DNA from: Pseudoalteromonas aurantia
GTDB lineage: Bacteria > Pseudomonadota > Gammaproteobacteria > Enterobacterales > Alteromonadaceae
Direction of reading: 5' to 3'
Length of the DNA stretch: 51,158 nucleotides
Assembly: GCF_005886875.1 (NCBI RefSeq)
Contig: NZ_PNBY01000014.1
Location: 1-51,158, forward strand
Below the pieces are notes generated by a model, which saw nothing but the letters and a program-made list of their open reading frames with translations, did no database searches and was not told where the DNA came from. The position numbers were made by a program, and so were the translations under genes. Shown piece by piece: positions 1 to 7,488 of the stretch (position 1 is its first letter; every line of letters begins with the position of its first letter).

Positions 1-53
1 GTCGAAAGATCTGATCACCATAAGGGAATTTAGTTCAATTTCTTATGCGCAGC

Positions 54-182
54 TCAGGTTAATAGTGCAAACCATAAGTTTGCTTGCGCTTTATCTTTTA
101 TCATCAGTAATTTCCCCAACTTGACAAGTACTAGGCAGCTAAATAACCAGGCTCCTGTACTGAGAATAAGTGTCATCAGCAT
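54..182 (-). pseudogene. Possible decayed N-terminal remnant of a BlaR1/M56-like membrane protein
   Basis: A 42-codon reading frame starts two bases after the stop codon of the BlaI-type repressor gene and is read on the same strand. It encodes a hydrophobic helix (residues about 4-20), a short basic stretch (KLGKLLMIKDK) and the start of a second hydrophobic segment (LWFALLT), then meets TGA. The other two frames also close within about 25 bases, so no frame continues to the window edge. Known: BlaI/MecI repressors are normally followed by a BlaR1-type M56 membrane metallopeptidase that begins with transmembrane helices. Inference: this is the leftover start of such a gene. It could instead be an unrelated short membrane ORF; the sequence beyond base 1 is not available. 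Confidence 0.35.
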
Positions 183-184
183 GA

Positions 185-559
185 CTATTTATTCTCCTCA
201 TCGGCAAGGTCATCGAGCAGAGATTGTAACTCATCAAGTTCGTCAGATTCGATAAGGCGACTATCTGTGAACATTGCTATGGGGAGAGGCCCGTCAATTT
301 CAAGAATGTTTTTCGCAAAGTCGTTAGCATAGAGTGCCAATGTGGGCATTTTTAGTAAAGTTGCAGTAAAAGCTTTTTTATTACCTTGCTGGGTGATGTT
401 TAAAAAGCCTTTATCATGCATACGCTCTAAGGTTTTGCGAGTCGATGAATAGCTCCATTCAAATTGCTGGGCAATTTCTTCGTGAAGCTCACGTGCAGTA
501 CGAGGCTCTTTTTGCCAGAGTAATTTAAGGATCTCGAGTTCGGTTGTGTTTGGTTTCAT
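185..559 (-). CDS. BlaI/MecI/CopY-family transcriptional repressor
   Basis: A 124-residue protein with the layout of the penicillinase-repressor family: an N-terminal winged helix (TELEILKLLWQKEPRTARE, then the recognition region SYSSTRKTLERMHDKGFL) followed by a helical, acidic C-terminal dimerisation part. In this family the N-terminal domain binds a palindromic operator and a partner membrane protease relieves repression. An upstream in-frame GTG at 595 is preceded by AAGGT, but it lies inside one of the two operator-like palindromes; the ATG at 559 begins exactly at the family-conserved MKPNTTELEIL, so I chose it. The gene abuts an apparent BlaR1 remnant, so the signal that would inactivate this repressor may be lost. 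The target genes are not evident beyond its own promoter. Confidence 0.85.
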   Translation of the reverse strand: MKPNTTELEILKLLWQKEPRTARELHEEIAQQFEWSYSSTRKTLERMHDKGFLNITQQGNKKAFTATLLKMPTLALYANDFAKNILEIDGPLPIAMFTDSRLIESDELDELQSLLDDLADEENK

Positions 560-580
560 TGCTTGCTGACTTATTATCTT

Positions 581-596
581 TGCGACATATGTCACA
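581..596. promoter_or_regulatory. Operator-like palindrome 2 (BlaI-type, one mismatch)
   Basis: TGCGAC-N4-GTCACA, an interrupted inverted repeat with one mismatch to the perfect copy at 615-630. It lies between the other palindrome and the repressor ATG at 559, so it would be in the untranslated leader or over the promoter of the repressor gene. Likely autoregulatory. Confidence 0.55.
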
Positions 597-614
597 CCTT
601 ATCAAGTTTAAAAG

Positions 615-630
615 TGCGACACAAGTCGCA
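615..630. promoter_or_regulatory. Operator-like palindrome 1 (BlaI-type, perfect)
   Basis: TGCGAC-ACAA-GTCGCA is a perfect 6+6 inverted repeat with a 4-base centre. It sits 34 bases from an almost identical copy at 581-596 and just upstream of the BlaI-type repressor gene. Paired dyads in front of the repressor gene are the usual arrangement in this family. Confidence 0.6.
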
Positions 631-734
631 GCTGTATTTTTTTACTGTGGTTTATAATCCTGTATGCTAGATATGAATAGATAAAAATTACCCAGAGCCT
701 TTGGTTTATCGTTTTTAAATGGGAAATGTGGCGT

Positions 735-1112
735 ATGGAAAATCATGAACTAAACCGTTATTTACTGAATAAGCCGTTTGCGAGTGTTAGTCAACCATTT
801 GGCGAAGGCATTGATGTATATAAAGTGAAAGATAAAATGTTTGCGACGTTAGCGCTTGGTAAAATAGGTCAAGAGAACAGCGCACATTGGTGGGTAAACC
901 TAAAGTGTGATCCTGATGAGGCTGCCATTTTACGAGATATTTTTGAAGCGGTGATCCCCGGCTATCATATGAATAAGCGACATTGGAATACGGTGATTTT
1001 AGATGGTTCTATTGCGCAAGGTGAGATTGAACGTATGGTAGATAATTCATTTTTGCTGGTGGTGAGTAAAATGACCAAGAAAGATCAGACATCTATCTTG
1101 GTTCACGTTTAG
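735..1112 (+). CDS. MmcQ/YjbR family protein (DUF419)
   Basis: A 125-residue protein matching the MmcQ/YjbR (CyaY-like fold) family: FGEGIDVYKVKDKMFATL near the start, WWVNLKCDPDEAAILRD in the middle and the family-typical GYHMNKRHWNTVILDG before a final helix. Members are small cytoplasmic proteins of uncertain function, sometimes described as DNA-binding. The frame opens at 726, but GGGAAA lies 9 bases upstream of the ATG at 735 and would overlap the earlier ATG, so 735 is preferred. It stands alone, divergent from the BlaI-type gene and convergent with the HAD gene. Confidence 0.85.
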   Translation: MENHELNRYLLNKPFASVSQPFGEGIDVYKVKDKMFATLALGKIGQENSAHWWVNLKCDPDEAAILRDIFEAVIPGYHMNKRHWNTVILDGSIAQGEIERMVDNSFLLVVSKMTKKDQTSILVHV

Positions 1113-1173
1113 CTTAGAATGGACTTATTTACAAAGTGGCATATCAAGGCTGCTTGGATTGTTTATGAGTGAG

Positions 1174-1941
1174 TTATGATGCTACTTTTGACGCCAACAG
1201 TGAAGTTAAGTGCTCTAAAATAGTATCTTTGCATACTGATGTATAGTCACGTGATAGTGAGATCCCATCACCAACGACAACGGCTTTATGTGCGGCATTT
1301 AACATTGCGACATCATTATGATCATTGCCAAAGCAAACTGTTTTTGACAAGTCCAGTTGTAATGCTTGAAGTGCGCTGAGTTTATTACTGTGTTGTGTAA
1401 CGATATCAAAGCAATTCGTACCACTGTGATGGTAGTAGGTGAAGGTGTCTAAATGTTGTTCGCAGTAGGTATTTATTTCGTCGAAATGGTGACCCTCGAG
1501 TATTAATAGCTTAATGACTTGCTGTTGGCGCAAAGTGTTATTACAGCTTGGTTGTGTGCCTAACTTTGCCACCCATTGGTGAAACTCATGTGGTTTATCA
1601 GAAACTGCGTAGTCATAGTGACCGTCATAAAGGTAGGCTATATTTTTATCATCTAGCCATTCAAGTAGCTTAATGATTTGCATTTTATTGAATGCATTGG
1701 CATTGGTGACTTTTTGTTGCTTGCTGATCATCGCGCCATTACAACCAATTAAAGTATGATCCCAAAAGTACTCAGGTAAAACGGGTAGCGTATCTCTTAA
1801 TGGACGAGCTGTTGCAAAGTACGTATTAATACCTGATTGCTCTAATGCTATGAGGACATCTGCTATTGGGCTACTGAGTGGCTTACCTTCAAAAATTAAG
1901 GTGCCATCTAAATCGAAAACAAAGTTGTGGATGTCGTTCAT
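1174..1941 (-). CDS. HAD-superfamily hydrolase, Cof-type phosphatase
   Basis: A 255-residue haloacid-dehalogenase protein. Motif I FDLDGTL is near residue 10 with both catalytic aspartates, motif II TAR follows near residue 45, and motif IV GNDHNDVAML is near residue 215. The long insert between motifs II and IV is the C2-type cap seen in Cof/YbiV sugar- or nucleotide-phosphate phosphatases. Substrate cannot be told from sequence. AGGGAT lies 4 bases before the ATG at 1941; a TTG 15 bases further upstream keeps the frame open but would place that ribosome binding site inside the coding sequence. Monocistronic, convergent with the MmcQ gene. Confidence 0.85.
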   Translation of the reverse strand: MNDIHNFVFDLDGTLIFEGKPLSSPIADVLIALEQSGINTYFATARPLRDTLPVLPEYFWDHTLIGCNGAMISKQQKVTNANAFNKMQIIKLLEWLDDKNIAYLYDGHYDYAVSDKPHEFHQWVAKLGTQPSCNNTLRQQQVIKLLILEGHHFDEINTYCEQHLDTFTYYHHSGTNCFDIVTQHSNKLSALQALQLDLSKTVCFGNDHNDVAMLNAAHKAVVVGDGISLSRDYTSVCKDTILEHLTSLLASKVAS

Positions 1942-2285
1942 ACTGATCCCTAGCAATAATGAATAAGTGCCTATTCTGCAATTAAATTAAGGGTCTGTCT
2001 AAAGTTTTATGAAGTGAATTTTCATGAAGGTGGGTGTCGTATGTTTACTTTTGGCGCTAGGTGACCCACATAGTTGTCAGGTAAAAATAAGTTGTTCTGA
2101 TAGATGGGATATAATTATTGCGATTTTAAAACTAACCAAATGATTTTTATTAATAAGGTGTAAAGAGGTTTTATAGCTTGCGTCATGTATTTGCAATTTA
2201 TTAAAAATATCTTACATTTTGGTCTTGAGTATTCTTAAAATGGCCTTAATACTATTAATGAGGTAAGCAAAAAAAAGGATACCCT
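1942..2285. other. Intergenic region between the HAD gene and hpf
   Basis: An AT-rich 344-base stretch with no convincing reading frame. Its right part holds the probable hpf promoter (2225-2252). GTGGGT near 2031 can pair with ACCCAC near 2065, but the loop is long and I assign it no role. Confidence 0.5.
2225..2252 (+). promoter_or_regulatory. Probable hpf promoter
   Basis: TTGAGT (2225-2230), a 16-base spacer, then TAATAC (2247-2252), about 34 bases upstream of the hpf ATG. A fair sigma-70-type match; predicted by eye only. Confidence 0.4.
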
Positions 2286-2642
2286 ATGAAAATCAATCTT
2301 TCAGGCCACCACGTAGATGTTACTGATGCAGTGAAGAGCCACGTCCAAGAAAAGTTTGCCAAAATAGAGAGTCACTTTCCATCACTGTTGTCTATTGACA
2401 TTATAATCAGTAACGAACACAAAAAGTATTACACTGAAATTACGACCACTTATTCAGGTGTGAGCATTTCTGTGAAAGGTGAGAATGAGGTCATGTACCC
2501 AGCGATTGCCAGTGCAGCTAAAAAGTTAGATGCCGCACTAAAGCACCGCAAAGGTCAATTAAAAGCAAATCTACACGAAAAGCCTGTAAGTACGACACCG
2601 GAAATTGCACACGAAATTATCCAAGAAATGGAATTACGCTAA
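2286..2642 (+). CDS. hpf: Ribosome hibernation promoting factor HPF/RaiA (short form)
   Basis: A 118-residue protein of the HPF/YfiA (S30AE) family: MKINLSGHHVDVTDAVKSHV at the start, FPSLLSIDIIIS in the centre and the Lys/Arg-rich helix AAKKLDAALKHRKGQLKA near the end. It binds the 30S decoding centre of idle ribosomes during stationary phase or starvation. The length shows the short type; the long-form C-terminal dimerisation domain is absent. The short acidic tail (EIAHEIIQEMELR) leaves it unclear whether it acts like HPF (100S formation) or RaiA/YfiA (inhibition as 70S). The gene is not in an rpoN operon here; it has its own promoter region and a strong terminator. Confidence 0.9.
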   Translation: MKINLSGHHVDVTDAVKSHVQEKFAKIESHFPSLLSIDIIISNEHKKYYTEITTTYSGVSISVKGENEVMYPAIASAAKKLDAALKHRKGQLKANLHEKPVSTTPEIAHEIIQEMELR

Positions 2643-2676
2643 GCGTTAATGCATAACGAAATTAAACATCGAGTAG

Positions 2677-2699
2677 GGGCCTAGATAGGCCCTTTTTTT
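2677..2699 (+). terminator. Rho-independent terminator of hpf
   Basis: GGGCC-TAGATA-GGCCC stem-loop followed by seven T residues, 35 bases after the hpf stop. Confidence 0.85.
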
Positions 2700-2729
2700 A
2701 TGTTAGACTCAGCTTCTTTTGATTTATAA

Positions 2730-3656
2730 ATGAAACCTATGACTGATTACCAAGCTGTATTAGATCGAGTCATTGATCACATTGAAGCTTTACGTTTTCA
2801 AGGTAAAGTGGCTAACTATATTCCCGCATTAGCTGAGCAGCCCCTTGGTCAGTTCTCTATTGCTATTCAAACCACGGATGGGCAAAGTTATTATGCCGGT
2901 GATATGAGTGCACGTTTTACTGTGCAATCGGTATCAAAGGTCATGACACTGACTATGGCACTGCAGCGCTATGGTGATGAATTATGGCAACGTGTGGGCA
3001 AAGAACCTTCAGGTACCGCTTTTAATTCGTTAACTCAATTGGAGTTTGAGAATGGTGTACCTAGAAACCCGTTTATTAATGCCGGTGCAATAGTGACGTG
3101 TGATGCGTTATATTCACGCTTGGGCGCGCCAATCCATACAATGTTGGAGCATTACCGCGCACAATCAGGCAATGACAAAGTAAAAATAAATAAACGAGTT
3201 GCACAGTCTGAATTTGAGCATCGCTATAGAAATGCAGCGATGGCCTATTTGATGAAATCGTTTGGTAACTTTAATAATGAAGTAGAAGAAGTGTTGTGGT
3301 CTTACTTTAATTACTGTGCGATTGAGCTCGATAGCTTAGAGCTTGCAAAGACTTTTTCCTATTTATCAAATCAAGGTTATTGCCAACAAAGTAAGCAGCA
3401 ACTGCTCAGTGCAAAACAAACCAAGCAGTTAAACTCACTGTTGTTTACCAGTGGGTTATATGATGCCGCAGGAGACTTTGCTTATCGAGTAGGTATGCCG
3501 GGTAAATCAGGAGTGTCTGGTGCGATTATTGCTGTATTACCAAATGAATTTACTGTGGCGGTGTGTTCACCAGGACTAGATAAGGTCGGTAATTCAGTGG
3601 CAGGTATTGCCGCACTCGAGTTCTTAAGCGAAGAACTCGGCACGGCGATATTTTAA
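2730..3656 (+). CDS. glsA: Glutaminase (GlsA/GlsB family)
   Basis: A 308-residue protein, the same length as E. coli GlsB (YneH). It hydrolyses L-glutamine to glutamate and ammonia in the cytoplasm. The serine-dependent active site SxxK is seen in FTVQSVSKVM, and the family blocks FENGVPRNPFINAGAI, SEFEHRYRNAAMAYLMKSFG and GKSGVSGAIIAVLP are all present and in order. The start is ambiguous: ATG at 2730 and ATG at 2739 (MTDYQ) are both possible and neither has a clear ribosome binding site. It follows the hpf terminator and is convergent with gsk. Confidence 0.93.
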   Translation: MKPMTDYQAVLDRVIDHIEALRFQGKVANYIPALAEQPLGQFSIAIQTTDGQSYYAGDMSARFTVQSVSKVMTLTMALQRYGDELWQRVGKEPSGTAFNSLTQLEFENGVPRNPFINAGAIVTCDALYSRLGAPIHTMLEHYRAQSGNDKVKINKRVAQSEFEHRYRNAAMAYLMKSFGNFNNEVEEVLWSYFNYCAIELDSLELAKTFSYLSNQGYCQQSKQQLLSAKQTKQLNSLLFTSGLYDAAGDFAYRVGMPGKSGVSGAIIAVLPNEFTVAVCSPGLDKVGNSVAGIAALEFLSEELGTAIF

Positions 3657-3673
3657 CTCAAGCTCAATATTCT

Positions 3674-3704
3674 CTCTTATTGGGGCTATTTATCCCAATA
3701 AGAG
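3674..3704. terminator. Inverted repeat between convergent glsA and gsk
   Basis: An 11-bp perfect inverted repeat, CTCTTATTGGG (3674-3684) and CCCAATAAGAG (3694-3704), with a 9-base loop. It spans the gsk stop codon, so the last gsk codons form one arm. T-runs are weak; it may act as a bidirectional or processed 3' end. Confidence 0.5.
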
Positions 3705-4990
3705 GTTTCTAAAGAATCTTCTCGTTCAGGTAGACCACGTGACAATCGTGGTGAATGTTGCACTAATACTTCATAACTTGCACGATTCGCATATTTACTG
3801 ATTTGTGCAAGGGAAGAATATGTAATTGCGGCTTGCTCATGTTTTGCTGAGTTTGGCACATTCAATTTGTGATATTCATTGGCAGACAAGTCATGTAGCA
3901 CAGCAGCAAGTGCGCAATCACCGGCACCATTGGTATTCTTTATGGTATCAGGGCCGCCCATATAAGGTGCTGTGTGGCTATAGGCGCGAATTGGGTTTGG
4001 ACAATCGGCCTTGCGCATGGCACGTGAAAATTCATACTGATTAAATTCAGGAATAGCGCCTGGCAGTAGGGGGTATTCAGTTTCACGCTTTACGCTATCT
4101 TCAACATACCCGGCCATAAACAAGCCTTTAGGACCTGCCGTGCAAATGACTAAATCCACCCAATCTAGCGCTTTGTCAGCGGCTAGTAATGGATCTGAGA
4201 ATCCAGTGATCGCCTCTCCTTCTTCTTCATTCATCGCCAATATATCAACATGCTTTTCGACAAATTCGGCCCACCAAGTTGGATCTTGCTCAATTAAGAA
4301 CTTAGTGCCAAGGGTCAGTACCACAGGAACACCTGCCTGGTTTGCATATTCTACGGCTTGCATAGTTGCTTGGGTCATTGTTTCATCACCCGTAGTCCGC
4401 ATTAAATATGCACTGATCACCAACGCCGACGCTTCTTGGATCAAGGTCTTTGAAATAGACTCTGGACGCAAATAGTTCATTAAACCAGCACTAATTGCGA
4501 AAGTACGTTCGCCACTGTCATCAATCAGTGTAAAGCAGCGACCAATCGGCCCACCAACTGGTTGTAAGTGATCTAAATCAACACGACTAGATGTATTGCA
4601 TAAAAATTTATATGCGTAGCTACCAATGTTAATGTTTTCACTCATTACACCAAGTAATACCGAGCGGTCGTCAGCCAGCACCGAGTAATTGTGCATTGTG
4701 TTACCAATTGTGCCACCAGCGAACTCATAGTCGACCATATCTTCACGCTTGAGGCGCTCATATAAGGCATTGGTTATATCACTGGCTATCACTTGTGACA
4801 TACCACGTTGTAAACCAAATTCATCAAGGAAAGCTTGATCTACTTTGGCTTCAATATCTACGACGATTTGGTCGATACCACATATATAGCTGCGTTTTAA
4901 TCTGTCGTCATTGCCCAATTGGTTTATTAGAGGGTCTTTCTCTTCCACTGGAAAATAATGTTTATGCCTACGGCGTCCCGGAAATTTCAT
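3686..4990 (-). CDS. gsk: Inosine-guanosine kinase
   Basis: A 434-residue PfkB/ribokinase-family protein, the exact length of E. coli Gsk. It phosphorylates guanosine and inosine to GMP and IMP in purine salvage. Visible hallmarks: FAGGTIGNTMHNYSVL (nucleoside-binding glycine motif), GRCFTLIDDSGERTFAIS, DILAMNEEEGEAITG and the C-terminal catalytic NTNGAGDCALAA with the catalytic aspartate. The basic N-terminus (MKFPGRRRHKHYFP) is typical of Gsk, so the start is well supported. Single gene, convergent with glsA and divergent from tadA. Confidence 0.95.
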   Translation of the reverse strand: MKFPGRRRHKHYFPVEEKDPLINQLGNDDRLKRSYICGIDQIVVDIEAKVDQAFLDEFGLQRGMSQVIASDITNALYERLKREDMVDYEFAGGTIGNTMHNYSVLADDRSVLLGVMSENINIGSYAYKFLCNTSSRVDLDHLQPVGGPIGRCFTLIDDSGERTFAISAGLMNYLRPESISKTLIQEASALVISAYLMRTTGDETMTQATMQAVEYANQAGVPVVLTLGTKFLIEQDPTWWAEFVEKHVDILAMNEEEGEAITGFSDPLLAADKALDWVDLVICTAGPKGLFMAGYVEDSVKRETEYPLLPGAIPEFNQYEFSRAMRKADCPNPIRAYSHTAPYMGGPDTIKNTNGAGDCALAAVLHDLSANEYHKLNVPNSAKHEQAAITYSSLAQISKYANRASYEVLVQHSPRLSRGLPEREDSLETSYWDK

Positions 4991-5147
4991 GTTTTACCCG
5001 TGTGTTTGAGCTCAAGAAATAAAAAAAGCGGCGAATTATAGCGTAAGTGTGCCGTGTTGAGCCATGTCATTTTGGTAATTTTAGCAATAATATGTGGTAT
5101 ATTTACTCTTGACGAACCCCTCTTAATAGTAGCACGACAGAAAATCA

Positions 5148-5651
5148 ATGACTGAAATAGAACAAGATCAATACTGGATGGCCAAAGCGCTTGACTATGC
5201 AGACCGAGCGGAACAACAAAATGAGATCCCCGTCGGAGCTGTAATAGTTAAAGATAATCAAATGATTGCAGCGGGGTGGAATCAATCTATTTGCAATCAC
5301 GATCCGTCTGCACATGCAGAAATGTTAGCTGTGAGAGAAGCTGGGAAGGTGTTAGAGAACTATCGATTAGTTGATTGTACCTTATATGTCACATTAGAGC
5401 CGTGCCCAATGTGCGCGGGTCTTTTGGTGCATAGTCGTTTAAAAAGACTTGTGTTTGGTGCCAGTGATGCTAAAACCGGTGCTGCGGGGTCAATAATGAA
5501 CATTGTCAACGAGCCTAAATTAAACCACCAATTAGAAGTAACTCAGGGTGTATTGGCAGAGGAATGTGCACAAAAACTGTCAGATTTTTTTAAGCGCCGT
5601 AGAAAAGAAATCAAAGCTGCAAAGAAGGCAAAACAAGCGACTCAGGGCTGA
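5148..5651 (+). CDS. tadA: tRNA-specific adenosine deaminase TadA
   Basis: A 167-residue zinc deaminase that converts A34 to inosine in the anticodon of tRNA-Arg(ACG). Zinc and catalytic motifs are present: HAE in SAHAEMLAVREAG and PCPMC in LEPCPMCAGLL. FKRRRKEIKAAKKAKQ near the end is the usual basic helix. It has its own promoter region opposite gsk. Its last 10 bases overlap the end of a small ORF on the other strand (5642-5800), an unusually tight convergent arrangement. Confidence 0.96.
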   Translation: MTEIEQDQYWMAKALDYADRAEQQNEIPVGAVIVKDNQMIAAGWNQSICNHDPSAHAEMLAVREAGKVLENYRLVDCTLYVTLEPCPMCAGLLVHSRLKRLVFGASDAKTGAAGSIMNIVNEPKLNHQLEVTQGVLAEECAQKLSDFFKRRRKEIKAAKKAKQATQG

Positions 5652-5800
5652 GCCGCGATTTCTTCCATTTGTTGCTGTGCAAATAATTTGCGACGTAACA
5701 GTACCTTTTTGTGGTTACTTTTGATTATAGCGCGGCGGCGATTCGCCTTAGTATGTTGAGTGTTTCGTTTAAATTGGTGAGTTCGACGTCTTCTAAGCAT
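5642..5800 (-). CDS. Small very basic hypothetical protein (52 aa)
   Basis: I do not recognise this protein. It has 52 residues with 10 Arg, 6 Lys and 3 His against 2 acidic residues, and opens MLRRRRTHQFKRNTQH. The case for a real gene is the start: AAGGAGGTG, a near-ideal Shine-Dalgarno, sits 5 bases before the ATG at 5800, better than most in this window. The open frame extends 12 codons further upstream, but that would bury the ribosome binding site. Composition is like a small ribosomal or nucleic-acid-binding protein; that is inference only. It lies 93 bases downstream of mltF on the same strand and overlaps the 3' end of tadA by 10 bases. It could be a leader peptide, but no attenuator is evident. 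Confidence 0.6.
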   Translation of the reverse strand: MLRRRRTHQFKRNTQHTKANRRRAIIKSNHKKVLLRRKLFAQQQMEEIAAQP

Positions 5801-5893
5801 CGGCACCTCCTTATTTGTGAGAGAAAAAACACACATGGCAGAATTACAGGGATGTATTGCAATAGTATGACACTTGCATCAATTTGACGCTTT

Positions 5894-7255
5894 TTATTTG
5901 TCACTGCTTGTATTGAGCGCCCCATTTTCATCTAACCATATTAGAGCGTCATAATAACGACGAATGTTGTCAACGTATTGGATGGCAACATCTCCACGTG
6001 CATATCCATATCTTGTTTTTCGATAGTAGCGCTTTTTGATTAGAAGGGGTAGTCGTTTTTTTACCTCAGCCCAACTATCAGGATCGCTGTTTTGTTGCTT
6101 TGTTATTTTCCTTGCATCATTCACATGGCCCCATCCCACGTTATACGATGCAAGTGCGAACCAAGTTCTATCAGGTTGAGGAATATTTTTAGGAATACGC
6201 TTAATCAGTTTTTGTAAATACTTGGCACCACCGCGAATATTTTGTTCCGGCTTTAATCGGTTTGTTACGCCAACCTGCTTTGCGGTAGGTCGAGTGAGCA
6301 TCATAATGCCCCGCACGCCAGTTGGGGATTTAGCGCGTGGGTTCCACATCGACTCTTGGTAACTGAGTGCAGCCAATAAACGCCAGTCTAATTCGCCGGC
6401 ATACTCTTCAAACCAAGCGCGATATTTGGGCAATGTGTCATTACTGGCCTCAACAAAAGCAAGGGTATTTACGTAGTTAAATTCATCGATATGGCCAAAG
6501 TATTTTTCTTCTAATGCGTACAGTGTTTCGCTATTGTTCATACTCTCAAAAAAAGGCATCAGTAACGCATATAAAGAGTCGTCATGATCGTCTCTCAAAG
6601 CCCACGCAACGTGATCGGTTTGTGTTACGGAGAAACCAATACTCACATTGGGGTGATAACGGCGAAACAGGGCTAGGGTGTGTGAGTCGGCAATGGTAAA
6701 GTCAATCTCTTCATCAATGATTGCTTGAAGTAACTCTTCTTCATCTAAATTGTTGGTTGTCTGCCATTCTAAGCTTGGATACTCGTACTGAATTTTTTCT
6801 AACGACAATGCATGATTAGAGCCGTCAATGACGATGATTGGCGCATCAATATCTGCGAAGCTTCTGGGACGAACACGTCCCTGCTTATAGACTAATTTTT
6901 GGCTTACAGTTCGGTAGCTCGGGCCAAAGCGGTATTTTCGTAACGGATGATAACTTAATCCGGATGCCGCCAAATCAAGGTCGCCGCTGTTTAAACGCTC
7001 AAAAAGTTCTGTAAGGCTAAAAAAGGGCACAATTTGAAGGTGAACTCCTAGATACTGAGCAAAATGTTGGCTTAGCTCATATTCAAAGCCTTGTTCTGCT
7101 CTTTGAGATTGGAAGTAGTTGCTTGGACCAACCAAGGTACCAACTTTAATGACCTGTTTTTGCTTTATTTTCTCTAGTTGATTGGGTGGGGTTTTATCGC
7201 ATCCGGTTATCAAAAGTATGACAACAACCATGATGAGCAGCCTTAATTGTTGCAT
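5894..7255 (-). CDS. mltF: Membrane-bound lytic murein transglycosylase F
   Basis: A 453-residue outer-membrane lipoprotein: hydrophobic signal with lipobox LITGC (Cys19). Residues about 35-260 form a periplasmic solute-binding domain of the SBP_bac_3 type (VIKVGTLVGPSNYF, LAASGLSY). Residues about 285-430 are the SLT lysozyme-like domain with the catalytic Glu301 in ALSYQESMWNP, then TGVRGIMMLT and YLQKLI, and ASYNVGWGHV. It cleaves peptidoglycan glycan strands to 1,6-anhydro-muropeptides. Length and domain order match MltF (YfhD). It is divergent from purL, the neighbourhood seen in E. coli. Confidence 0.95.
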   Translation of the reverse strand: MQQLRLLIMVVVILLITGCDKTPPNQLEKIKQKQVIKVGTLVGPSNYFQSQRAEQGFEYELSQHFAQYLGVHLQIVPFFSLTELFERLNSGDLDLAASGLSYHPLRKYRFGPSYRTVSQKLVYKQGRVRPRSFADIDAPIIVIDGSNHALSLEKIQYEYPSLEWQTTNNLDEEELLQAIIDEEIDFTIADSHTLALFRRYHPNVSIGFSVTQTDHVAWALRDDHDDSLYALLMPFFESMNNSETLYALEEKYFGHIDEFNYVNTLAFVEASNDTLPKYRAWFEEYAGELDWRLLAALSYQESMWNPRAKSPTGVRGIMMLTRPTAKQVGVTNRLKPEQNIRGGAKYLQKLIKRIPKNIPQPDRTWFALASYNVGWGHVNDARKITKQQNSDPDSWAEVKKRLPLLIKKRYYRKTRYGYARGDVAIQYVDNIRRYYDALIWLDENGALNTSSDK

Positions 7256-7412
7256 TTTTTCGCCTTAAGAAAACCTCGTAATAAGCTACGTTAACGAAAT
7301 TGTCTAATGAAAGCAAAACTCCCAGCACCTTGTTTTGTATACAACAAAGCCAAATTTTACGGTGTTGGCTAAATTAGGTGAGGTATTTTTTACGAGTTTT
7401 GACAATTTTGGG

Positions 7413-7441
7413 TTAAACCTAACCGCTATTTCTACTATAAT
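7413..7441 (+). promoter_or_regulatory. Probable purL promoter
   Basis: TTAAAC (7413-7418), a 17-base spacer and a perfect TATAAT (7436-7441), about 48 bases before the chosen purL ATG. A nearby TTGACA at 7399 has no partner at proper spacing. I see no PurR-type box (ACGCAAACG-like). Confidence 0.5.
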
Positions 7442-7488
7442 GGCGACCCAAAATATCGTTCAATCCCTAACCCCGGATGAAAATACCT

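Noticed and set aside
4140..4475. 111-codon plus-strand frame inside gsk
   Set aside because: Wholly within a conserved kinase gene, no family resemblance and no ribosome binding site.
7335..7344. Palindrome TTGTATACAA in the mltF-purL gap, similar to some GntR-type sites
   Set aside because: Single 10-base palindrome in A/T-rich DNA with no linked GntR gene; chance occurrence is likely.
7399..7404. Consensus TTGACA upstream of purL
   Set aside because: No acceptable -10 at 15-19 bases; the TATAAT is 31 bases away and better served by TTAAAC at 7413.
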